A stretch of 64,000 nucleotides of DNA from Steromphala cineraria (lineage: Eukaryota; Mollusca; Gastropoda; Trochida; Trochidae), in the NCBI GenBank assembly GCA_916613615.1, contig OU744727.1, forward strand, positions 14,888,093 through 14,952,092, given 5' to 3'. Positions 48,665 to 58,775 of this stretch are shown in pieces (the stretch's first letter is position 1; each line of letters begins with the position of its first letter). The translations under genes and the position numbers were made by a program. Under the pieces are notes generated by a model. It saw only the letters and a list, made by a program, of their open reading frames with translations. It was not told the DNA's origin and made no database searches.

Positions 48665-48965
48665 CCCGTCTAGGGGCGCAGGTGTTTGCTCAGCAGCGGA
48701 CCACGGGGGCTCCTCCTAGCAGGGGGCGCAACCCGCCACGTTGATGTCGCCCCACTCGTGGAGGCGGACATCCCAACACATGTCAATAATAGTTATCAAT
48801 TAACGGTTTACAGTGTTTTGTGGTGTTTTAATTACGGGTCGTCGACCTTGAGAGGTCAGACAATACGCCGATTAGAACGGTCGCTCGCTAGGTCGCCGAT
48901 CCTCAGATCAATCTTGGGAGTTATCGCTGAACGCGACGAATCCGGCCCACCATCTACAGTGGTAT

Positions 48966-49057
48966 CAGGCTAAGGTCACTTGTCGGAGGTTAGTAACTAA
49001 ATAATAGTACGTTTTTGATTAAACGTCATTATTTTTACTTACCGTAGACAAGTGACC
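48966..49057 (-). repeat. DIRS internal complementary region
   Basis: 48966-49005 is the exact reverse complement of the left end (42908-42947), and 49006-49057 the exact reverse complement of the right end (49261-49312). The region is therefore the inverted image of the right end joined to the left end. In the DIRS replication model this template lets a cDNA lacking terminal sequence be completed and circularised. Confidence 0.95.
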
Positions 49058-49115
49058 GTCGTCACTCCCGCCCGCCTCCCCTCTTACGCATCCGTCGTTA
49101 AGTTGGGACTCCTAG

Positions 49116-49271
49116 GTAATGTGAATGAATCTAATTGGATGACAGGTCACGCCACCTAGTGGACTAGTGACGGGCAGATAACTCCGATTGTTCTGGGTAA
49201 TGATGTTTCATTACATCTGTGGGAATGAGTCGATTACATGTTATATGGCTAACAGGCTAAGGTCACTTGTC
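49116..49271 (-). repeat. DIRS right inverted terminal repeat
   Basis: Pairs with 42929-43084. 49272-49315 extends beyond the shared part and is the right-end-specific extension, mirrored in the internal complementary region. Confidence 0.95.
49150..49162 (-). promoter_or_regulatory. CTCF-like motif in right ITR
   Basis: Minus-strand copy of the motif at 43038-43050, in convergent orientation across the element. Confidence 0.3.
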
Positions 49272-49315
49272 TACGGTAAGTAAAAATAATGACGTTTAAT
49301 CAAAAACGTACTATT

Positions 49316-50851
49316 TTTTTATTTTTTTCAAATTACAATTGACTTAATCAAGCACAGTAGCAACTATTAAGAAAATGATACTCTTGTTTTAAGTACATTT
49401 AACGAATGTAACATTTCACTTGATATCGATTGATTCTAGTGTTTCATCGATATGATGATGACTTCAACCCGATCACCCAGCTAAAATTCAGAACAATTAA
49501 CCATTGCAAGAGACATTAACGTATCAATTGTACTTATCTCAGTTCATCACCAATGTCTAATTTGACTATTAGCAAATTAAAAGAGAAAAAAACAATTTTG
49601 AAGCTTCAGATGTTCAAAATGATACCAAAGCTAAATACTTAAATATTTAAAGGTTTCTTAAAAACATTTTTTGGTAAATCATGTTTTTGAAGAAGAAATT
49701 TTAAAATAAATTATTTCTGCAAACAATTATTTTCTTTTTAAACAAATGTCTCAACACTTGGCAAATGACCTCTTCTATTGTTTATAACATATTATTATGA
49801 AAGAACATTGAGCTTTTATCAGACTCAATTGATATAGCTGTAATCAGATTTCATGGATGTCTCCATATAAAGATAATTGGTATGTTTCAGAGGATCAATA
49901 ACCGAATTTAGATACAACAAAGTGTTACAAAACTGTTTGGATCATCATTATCTGTTAAATGTATTCCCCTAAACATTAAGTTTTTTAACGTTATATAAGA
50001 AATATATAATTACATACTCATCATCTAATGTTCTGCCACAGTGTGTATGGTGAGAGCAATGAAGATATTTTACAAAGCAATGAAATTCATGAATCTCCTT
50101 TCAATGTTCATTAACAGATTTAAGCATAAACGTTGATACCAGATAATGAGTTATTGGCATACAAATACACATCTGTGTTAAAATTGCCAAGCACTTAACT
50201 GCATATAATGTATAATTCTACAAAATCAACCCATCTCCACCCAATTTTATACAGCACACCAAAATTCATCATGCTTAATCTCAGCTTTGAAGGCACGAGG
50301 AGAGCTGTTGGGCCTGAGCCCAAAGATTTCAGTTTTATCCACATTGTGGTACCTAAATCAAGATATCATTTAGAAGTGTAAAACTGTTGACAATTGCCCA
50401 TTTGTTTACCCCATTTGCATTTTTCTTCAGGAACAAGAATTCTTTGCAAGTAAATTGTTGAAAATTGAATTCTGTATATGTTAATAATGTTACACCCAAA
50501 AGTTGCTACCGCAGTAGATATCACTTGTATGTGGTATCTAGATATCGCTACAATCAAATCGTCATAATGTTATTTTATAATAACTATACCTTTAGCCCTT
50601 GACATCACTGACAACTCAACCAACAAATACTATGACATCACAAAGTTGATGACCTCATAATGTTTTGACGTCATAATGGCATACACATAGCAAGACATAT
50701 ATATATACTTGACAAGACCCACATAATGGTCGAAATGAATTCATCGTATTAAAGAAGATTGATTCAGTCTGAACCATCTGATGTTTACTCTTTCCCATAT
50801 TCAACCTTTCTTCACGTGAGAAACCAACTCCTTATTTAAAATATATATATA
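49316..50851. other. AT-rich non-coding stretch
   Basis: No gene or recognisable element. Begins with the T-rich target sequence flanking the DIRS right end. Confidence 0.5.
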
Positions 50852-50998
50852 TACATAATGAAAAGATAAAAAATGACACGAAGCCAATCAAAACTCCAAC
50901 ATGTTTCAATGGTATCATCACAGACTTCCTGATGATACCATTGAAACATGTTGGAGTTTTGATTGGCTTCGTGTCATTTTTTATCTTTTCATTATGTA
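50852..50998. repeat. Perfect 69-bp-arm hairpin (snapback MITE?)
   Basis: 50852-50920 and 50930-50998 are exact reverse complements, separated by CAGACTTCC. The outermost bases are TA on both sides (TACATAATG and CATTATGTA), compatible with a 145-bp element and a TA duplication. Transcribed, it would make a long perfect double-stranded stem. No protein is encoded. Confidence 0.95.
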
Positions 50999-53900
50999 AA
51001 AATGTATACCAGTAAACTTTTCCAATTTTATCTATATATATACATGTATATATAAATACATATAGATATTTTACTTTTATCAAGTTTTAAAACGTATGAT
51101 TAAGTACACGATCTTAAAGTTCTCAGGCAATGCCAGAAAATTTTATATGACAGATAGAGAGCACACATTAAACAATGCTGTCATTCACCAAAAATACTTT
51201 CATAAGTCATACTCTCACTCCTGTGAGTCTTTTAATATATCTGTGTTACATGTAAGTCAGTTTGCCTCTGTTCACATTAGATATTTCAGTTATGATGTTT
51301 CTTTTGCTAAAATTGCCTGATTTCAGCTTCAGTAATCAACTTGGAACATTGAACGCTCGACAAATCACTGGCTTAATCTGATATTGCACAAACTCAATTA
51401 GTTAATACATTTAGAGGCAAATGGGAGTTCGCATACGAGTGAGAAATCCAAATTCATTGTCTTGGAAAGTATAAACATAAAAATTGCTTTCGATTATTCC
51501 ATACTGTATGTGTTATCAATGCAGTGAAAGTGTATATTTGTAAAGGTATAAAATGATAGGAGGTACTTGCATGTAAGATTAATAGAATTCGAAAATCTGA
51601 AAAGTTCAATACATTGATGAGATATCAGATGTCGGACACCTCTTTCTGTTGCCGTTATGAAGCACAAGTTTATTCATTATAAGCTGTTGTGTAAAATTTA
51701 GTTTGAAGTTCATTTGTAGTGTAAAAAAGCACGCTGATTGTATCATTAGCAGTAGTTCACATAAAGCTCAAGTGGTTTATTAACCTTTAACTCGTTATAA
51801 TTAGTTTAATTTGAGCAAGTCAAAACTCAAAATTAAAAAAATACGAAGAACTCGCTATGCATTGTTAATAGGATATCATCACGAAAAAGTTTACCTAAAA
51901 CACTCGTCAAAATGTCAAATTTCCACGCTGAGTAAAATTATTTTGCTTAATCTATTTAACATACGCTTGCCTTATCAAATCTGCCTTCCGATGTCAATTC
52001 TGTCCTTCGCCTAAGGCGAGACCTCAAACAAGCTCTCGTGTGAACCATTATGGTCCTTGCATGCTTTTTCACCGTCATCTTAAGTAGTAGTTTTCTAAGT
52101 TAGACCGTCACACGGTCTCTAAGTGGCTCTCATCACGCTCTTGTAGCCTATCATTGTTCACACTTGGACGATTGCAGCATCGCTGTAGCCTGACAAAGTC
52201 AACACTTGGGTGTGGAGCGTTAATCATGGCCAGCGCAGAGCAAGTATGTGCGGAAACCATTTCACTGGCGGCCAAGTCTAGGTTGATCAATAGAAAAGTA
52301 TTCAATCAGCGCACTGGCACACCCCTATGTTTGTCTTAGCTTCGAATCCATACAAAGTCAAGACACCATCTCTGCCAGATGATCTGTTTCGCATGGGGGT
52401 TGGGAGGGGTGCTTGGGGGTGTGTAAATTCTCCCAAGGGGTGGGGTGCAAAAGCAATATTAACAAGCTTTTTTCACTGTAGTCGTGTACCTGTAGTTTTT
52501 CAGGCAAGAAGTAGTGATATGTGCTTAAGGGATAGGCCTATACATGCTTCCAGGATAATGGGGTTTGGGGTTTGAGGAACATGAAATTGGGTAGGATTTC
52601 CAGGGGTGCAAATGCTTCAAGAGGATATTGGTTAGGGAAATAGACGAGGGCAATATGAAACACGATCACATACCATACAAAAGGTAGGAAGGGTTGCAAA
52701 TATTTCAAGAGGATGGGGAATAGGGTTGAAGTTCAAGAATAGTCGAGGGTGTCCCGAGATGTAAATGTTTCCGGGTGATTCTGGTTATGGTTTCGGTATG
52801 GAAATGGACGAAGTCAACATACAAACAAATCTCAGTTACTAAACAAGGGAGGTATGCTTGAGGCGTTGAAATGCTTCCACCGGAGTTGGGTTCTGATTTG
52901 TGGTAATGGACATGACACAGACGTTCTGTACATTCTCCAAGATGTGGTTTGCAGTCAGGAACAGGGACGAGGCATATCCGCACTTAACATTACATGTACA
53001 TTCGCATATATAGCATTATGAAGTTGTGCAAACTTTGGCAAGATGAAATCTGCCTTTATAAATTGTAAACAGTGTCTAGTAAATTCGGACGTTTCTTCAA
53101 ATATCGAATCATGACTCCTAACTGATTGCTGATATTTTAAGGAACGTTTTTTAACATTTTTTTGACATTTTAGAAACATTAAGAGCATATTTCGTCACAA
53201 GGATTCATATGACATATTTTGGTATAACATGTAAAATGCTAAATAATAGTTCACAGAAAATTATATCGAATGTTTGAGTTTGAAGAACGAGAAGCGTACA
53301 GTGAAAGATAAACTTGGTATATTGCAAATCGAGGGTATGTAAACGGAAGTGTTTGCTCGTGGGCAGAAAGTTCAACTGGTTGAAATGTGAACACGAAAAT
53401 TGACACGCTTGGAAAAACAAATGTTAGGTCCTGCCTCAAGTGACCACAGATCGATGCAGGGCCCGAGAGGTTACCGATATATGTTAACTGATGTTCGTTA
53501 TTCAAACTGGTGTTCTGTGCACATTTACATGTAGGTAAATGAATTGTGTAAAGGCGACCCAGTTTGATTTTTGAAACCCGATTTTGTAAACGACCAACCT
53601 GAAGACATGAGTTCGGGGTTCAGTAACACGCCAAAACTTACCAAAGGGAGAGTTTTTTCGGTTTCGGCGTATTTGCCTCTCGTTTTGTTTTTGCAATACG
53701 TATGGTAAAAGACAAATACTCCTTAACAAATTGTTAAAGATAAACTCTATGTTTTGGTAGGATGACCCAAGAACCGTTTGATAGTAAATACCTTGGGATC
53801 TCCAATGGCTGGCTTCACTTCGGATCACATTTCTTTTTGTAACTTTGGGGCTGTAATGGTTACATTTCCAAAATCTACTGCATGTAATATTATGCGTATG

Positions 53901-54080
53901 TCCTCATCTGACCCACAGTAGCCTATTGGACCGAAAAAAGCGTTCTGAAGTGGTTATTAAACTCAAAAGGCCATAATTCATCACCCCCCATTAGTTAAAA
54001 AAATAACATTAGAAGGTTACTCAATGAAATTAGATTGTAAAATTTCCTTGCTAGTATTATATGACATTATTTTGTTTCAG
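50999..54080. other. Non-coding stretch; probable CARP upstream/intron sequence
   Basis: No exon could be supported. At 52390-52980 there are degenerate G-rich repeats with words such as CAAGAGGAT, GGGTTG and GCAAATGCTTC. A short frame near 52228-52339 (MASAEQVCAETISLAAK) has no known family. Overlapping minus-strand frames at 53251-53828 show no motif. Part of the stretch should be the intron before the CARP exon at 54081. Confidence 0.4.
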
Positions 54081-54119
54081 ATCGATGGAAGAGTTGGTGG
54101 TCTTATGAAGGTATTTCAG
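54081..54119 (+). CDS. CA10/CA11-like carbonic anhydrase-related protein, small exon
   Basis: A 39-nt exon between a TTTTGTTTCAG acceptor and a GTAAAT donor. Read with one base carried over from the previous exon it encodes RWKSWWSYEGIS plus the first base of a Gly codon. This is the W-x2-WW-x-Y-(E/D)GISG start of the mature domain in invertebrate CARP X/XI proteins, and its phase joins exactly to the next exon at 55539. CARPs have the carbonic anhydrase fold but lack zinc-binding histidines, and the CA10/CA11 type is secreted and neural in animals studied. The upstream signal-peptide exon was not recognised. Confidence 0.85.
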
Positions 54120-55538
54120 GTAAATATTTATAAGAACAATACGCCCACACTTAAACTTAAATGTATTGTCTTATTTTACAATCAACTAATTCTAATATAG
54201 TTATAATTTGGATCACTATTTGCAATAGCACAAGTACATTTGTAGAATTGAGAAGATCTTTCAGTGTCAATACCAATTGCCTCCCTGAATGGCAAAAAGT
54301 GCTCACAAGCTATCATAATAATAATAATAAGTCCATTTGTATGGCGCCAACTCCATACACCAAGTGTATGCTCATAGCGCTAAAAAGTCTGAAATTTACT
54401 CTGACAATTAGAAATAACACATGGTGGTACATTAGTCCAGGTATGACTCTCGGAAGAGATGTGTTTTAAGATGGGATTATTCTAAAGTCTTCCTCATGCA
54501 TTTAGGAGTCCACTAGTACCAAATACTTCCAACTAATGTTGTCATAACCATGTGTAATTGTCCCAATTGTCAGAGCTGATATGCCAGCAGCTTCACAGCG
54601 CGAGCACACCATATGTTCTAGTCGAGATTCTTACAACTTCATATGAAAACAACTTCCTAGAATACAAAACGTAATATAGATATTCCTCACCAAAAGCTTT
54701 TGACAACATGTGTACATTTATTTTTCAAATGTACACATTATTTAAAGTTAATCATGCAGATCAATGAAAGTGAGTTCCTAGCTAAATTATGTATGCTTGG
54801 ATAAAGTATACGGCAGTGAAACCATGCTGAGAACGAAGGGCGCTTCCGCACTGTTTTTTTTTATAAGATGGAAGATTTCGCGATGTTAACTATCGATTTC
54901 TGAAGAAATTTATCTCATAAATATATTTTCAAATCATGTGTTTTCATATTTATCGCATCACAAATCGCCACTCATCTCATAGTTTTGCAATTATTGATGC
55001 AAATTAGTCCTGCACCGCCGTGCAAGAAAATTTTATTTATTACTCACTTTCTCGCCAATTGTGCAATCCGAATCGAAGGAAATCAAACCTTGTTTTCCGC
55101 GTGAAAATATAATCGAAAATGTGAGGTGTTTTTAGTGTAAAGTTTCAACATTTAATTTGGGGCGGCGTGATGGAAACGGTTTCATCACGCAATGGCGGGC
55201 TTCTTTCGACTCAAAGTGCTCGGTATTATTCGCTAAAATTGAGGTTCCTTCGTTAAATATTTATAAATTGTGTTGGCGTTGACAGTTTGGTCAATCTGAG
55301 AGTTTTGTCTTCCGCCGAAGCGCTCAGTAATGATCTTATCGAATACCGAAGAATACAGCCAAGGAGTAAATGGCCTGTTCACAACTACCGCGCAAACCCA
55401 TTTAAATTCATGGCTATTAAAACCGGCGGGACAATTTAGTTGAGAAGGATTTATTTAAAAGTGATAATTTTTGTTTGTTTAAACTAATATTTTTCTTCCG
55501 CTGAAACTATTTTATGCAATTTTAATGATTGATGGCAG
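54120..55538 (+). other. CARP intron (1.4 kb) with SINE-like fragment
   Basis: Starts GTAAATATT and ends GATGGCAG, a standard GT-AG intron in phase 1. About 54316-54500 resembles a minus-strand SINE/LINE tail: read in reverse it ends GGCGCCATACAAATGG, then an ATT run. About 55000-55450 is less AT-rich, apparently repeat-free, and may hold conserved regulatory sequence. Confidence 0.7.
54316..54500 (-). mobile_element. SINE-like fragment in CARP intron
   Basis: On the minus strand the end reads TTTTTAGCGCTATGAGC, TTGGCGCCATACAAATGG and then an ATT microsatellite (54318-54332 on the + strand). This is the layout of many SINE 3' ends. The 5' limit is approximate and no tRNA-like head was found. 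Confidence 0.5.
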
Positions 55539-55675
55539 GTCCGGACTACTGGGGCGTTCTCAATCCTGATTGGACAATGTGCAAGCTCGGTCATCAACAG
55601 TCGCCAATCAACATTGAGCCTTCAAGATTGCTATACGATCCAAATTTGAAACATCTGAACATCGATTTTGCTTCG
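55539..55675 (+). CDS. CA10/CA11-like carbonic anhydrase-related protein, second seen exon
   Basis: A 137-nt exon from GGCAG|GTCCGG to CTTCG|GTAAG, completing a Gly codon and ending in phase 0. It encodes GPDYWGVLNPDWTMC, then GHQQSPINIEPSRLLYDPNL and HLNIDFAS. The WG..N..W..C and G..QSP(I/V)(N/D)(I/V)E signatures followed by LLYDP are typical of CA10/CA11-type CARPs; classical enzymes have W..... G..QSPI without the Cys-centred spacing. The open frame continues past the donor to 55870 but that part has no family similarity and is intron. The next exon lies beyond 64000 or was missed. Confidence 0.93.
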
Positions 55676-57136
55676 GTAAGTGTGCTGTTGCTTATCTTTC
55701 TTAGTTTAAAGTTTCAAACGATTCCCCCGTTGATAGATAATTATGGCTTGTGGTTTATTGATAAACAGATTCCAAATTCAATTCAAGAGCACCCTGAAAA
55801 GGATTATATTCTTAACCCTGTTCAATATGTGATCTTGGGTTTTTTAAGCTTTCATTTTTATCTATATTAATAGACGATATACCAGACCTGTTAGTTAAAG
55901 GTATTTTAAAATTGAATAAAAAATTCGTGCTATTTCACGTAAATACTATTGTCAACTCGTATGTGTGTTCATTATTACTTATATAACTAACAAGTGCGAA
56001 AAAGAGGACGTTAAGTTCCATTTACATAGACCGTTGTTGCCAATTAATAATTGAGACAATTGTTTTCAGTATGAAAACATTGAAATATCTTGCCGCATTA
56101 CTAAAGTACGACATATATGTCTAAATATTGGTATACCCATACCTTTTGGAAGTACAACTCTTCAAGCTCTTGTGTGGCAAACTGTTATTTATAAGGCCAG
56201 CAACATCTAATATTTTGAAGTTCTCTTTGCAATATTCATGTTTTATCATATAATGGAGGGTGTTATCGATGCAATAAAGCTATCTGATAAACTTGGTATC
56301 CGATTGCCTCAAAATCTGTTAAAGATGCAAATTAGGTCAAAACACGAACTTTTTTCTCAAACTCAATACATGTTATGCGAGTCCTAAAACGGTCAATGAC
56401 CATTCTTAACGTCGTCGGAAGTTTTCAGGTTTTGTGTTTTTTATCGAATAAAATATCGTACAAAAGCCGTCAGGGTAAACTTATCACGCATTCGTATTTA
56501 GGAAAGTATAGCTTGGTTATCGAAGCATTTCAAGTTGTTTTCATCGTTCGTTTAAAAACTATAACGATATGCAGCTAACAATATCGACTATCGACAAAAT
56601 ATGTGCTTCAATTTTCGTGAATAACATAGGGGGCTAGATCGCTTTGACCATGTCGGTTACCAACTTATCAGCAAAAACAAATCATATTCTAGTGATAATA
56701 CACATATAGTAGCGGAGTAACAAACGCAACGCCCTCACCTTCGCAAATAGTCGGCGTTTGGTCTAAGGATACCGTAACTGAACTGGCGTAACAACAATGA
56801 CATTGCAGCTTTTCAAATGCAGTTAGAGTTACTTCCCCTGTTGTAGCGACGTTGACAAGTGGTTCTTACACAATATCAATATTTACTCGTGCACTGGGAA
56901 TAATACTGAAAATGTTGATAGATTGTAGAAGACGTTTCTAACACTGTGAAAAAAATAATTTTAATGAAGGAATATTTCTAGACTGTTCACAACTATACAT
57001 CGCCGACAATATGACCTTCACCTTGGTTTATTGTGAAAGCAATTACTCCGCGAAATCTAGGTCAAACATATTTTAAGTAGGAATCATATTTTCGTTTAAA
57101 CCCGTTTATTTCAAAATGACATTATATGATAAAGAA
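55676..57136 (+). other. Start of a long CARP intron
   Basis: Begins with GTAAGTG. No further CARP exon is recognisable from here to 64000, so the intron is probably longer than 8 kb. No gene on either strand was supported. Confidence 0.55.
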
Positions 57137-57283
57137 ATTATTAACCTCGTGTTTTTCCGTATCATTAATATCATATAATAGGAATAGAAATATATGTATT
57201 ATGCTCGCCAAAGGCTCGCATAATACAAATTTTATTCCTATTATATGATATTAATGATACGGAAACACACTCGGTTAATAATC
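57137..57283. repeat. Foldback (snapback) element, ~65-bp arms
   Basis: 57137-57204 and 57218-57283 are inverted repeats with a few mismatches and a 3-nt length difference; the central 30 bp of each arm (CCGTATCATTAATATCATAT, then AATAGGAAT) is identical. The core continues pairing through TATGC..GCC-AAA-GGC..GCATA. No coding capacity. Probably a MITE; family unknown. Confidence 0.92.
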
Positions 57284-57859
57284 TCTATGTAATTTTTTAA
57301 ACATAAATAATAATATTTATGTTCATATTTTAGTTGAGATTCAATATATCAAGATGACCAAAGTGACAATAAGTATTTAAAAATTTACAACAGCTGAAAG
57401 TCTTCCTTCTTTTTGTGAGCGTGGGAGGTTTCATTTTCCGTTCAGTATAATTTTGTAGTCACACCCCAAGGTCTTTTTACAAAAAACGCAGACATAAAAA
57501 CTTCATGAAGAAATCAATTGATTAGTCAGAAGGACGGAAGGTGCTAAATGGGCTCTGAAAAACTGCATGTGAAGTGTTTTATTGATGTCTCCCTTCACCT
57601 GATGTTAGTCATTCATCGGCCTTGTCGCTCCGTATATGCATTCGAGCATGCTATTTCCGTTAACGATTTGCTGTAGGGGAAAAAGAGAGAGAGTGCCAAC
57701 AATTTCTGAGATAATTGTGCACAAAAACAATGACAATTTATTTTTTGCTAATGTATTATGATAGGAAATTACTGCTTGGCCTGCTTCCCGTCCATTAAGG
57801 GCTTTCCTTCCTGTGGCGTGAATACCGAAGGTGGCTGTGTCTATCAATCAAGTAGGTAG
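57284..57859. other. AT-rich intronic stretch
   Basis: No gene or repeat recognised. Confidence 0.45.
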
Positions 57860-58775
57860 GATGGTAATGTAGGTGCAGATGCGTCCCAGAGGTTTGTCTA
57901 TCTATGGAGCTGTGCCGACAGAGGTTCGTTTACTAACCTTCAGATGGTTATGTAGGTCGAAAATGAGTATAACTTCTGTTTAGAATGCCCTTTTTACCAG
58001 AAATTGAGATGTGATATTCTTCCTAAATATTACCATTTATATCCATCAGAATTAAAACTAGCACAATTATTTGCATCACAAAATACTTTTGTTATAAATT
58101 CCCTCACAAAATACATATTTTTGGCATTCAAACAAAGAAATAGATTTCTAAACTGTGTAACCACTAGCAATATATAGTGATGTATATAATATGTATAATG
58201 GTGCTCATGTATGTTTACATTATGTGTACAATCTGATGTATAATAATCTCTCTATGTAGGTGCATCTGCGTCATAAAGGTTTGTGTATTTAACTTAAGAT
58301 GGGTGTAGTGGTGGAGCTACATGTACAAAATGTATGACTCAGAGGATTGTCTATCTACGTGTACCTTCAGAGGCAAATGTACATTTGTAGGTGGAACCGA
58401 GTCTAATATGTGTATTTACTTCCACATGGTTAAGGTGCAGCTGCGTCCAAGAGGTTTGACTATCTACCTTCAGATGGTTATGTATGTAGAGCCGTGCCTG
58501 ATGGGTTTGACTTTTCAACTTCAGATGGTTATGTTTGTGCAGCTGCGTCCCAAAAGTTAGTGTATTTAGTTTCAGATGTTATGTTGGTAAAACTGTGTCT
58601 CAAAAGTTTTTCCATCTGCCTCAATATGTTTTATGTAGGTGTAGCTATGTCCCGAAAGGTTGTGTCATTACCTTTAGATGGCAGTACAGGTGAAATTGGG
58701 TCCCATAAGTTTGTTTATTTACCTTCAGATAGTTTCGAGTGGGAACTGTATCCCAGAGGTTTGTCTATCTACCCA
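57860..58775 (+). repeat. Degenerate ~50-65-bp tandem array
   Basis: Diverged units contain, in order, AGATGGTTATGTAGGTG, CAGCTGCGTCCC, AAGAGGTTTGTCTATCTACC. Good copies start near 57868, 58250, 58430, 58480, 58525, 58630 and 58735, with a non-repeat gap at about 57980-58240. The open frames across it (58321-58560, 58494-58802) are the array translated and vary in frame. Confidence 0.75.

Larger units (their letters stand above)
42908..49315 (+). mobile_element. DIRS-type tyrosine-recombinase retrotransposon, full length
   Basis: About 6.4 kb and sharply richer in G+C than the flanks. It has the complete DIRS architecture: left inverted terminal repeat, gag-like ORF, RT-RNase H-methyltransferase ORF, overlapping tyrosine recombinase ORF, internal complementary region and right inverted terminal repeat. 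There is no target-site duplication; both ends share only ATT (left ...ATTATTTAG, right ...CGTACTATT), as expected for recombinase-mediated insertion of a circular DNA intermediate rather than integrase-type insertion. The methyltransferase domain and inverted ends place it with DIRS1-like rather than Ngaro or PAT elements. Confidence 0.96.

Noticed and set aside
53251..53828. Cluster of overlapping minus-strand frames
   Set aside because: No motif, no splice support and no consistent frame.
55676..55870. Continuation of the CARP open frame
   Set aside because: A good GTAAG donor lies at 55676 and residues after it have no carbonic anhydrase similarity; it is intron.
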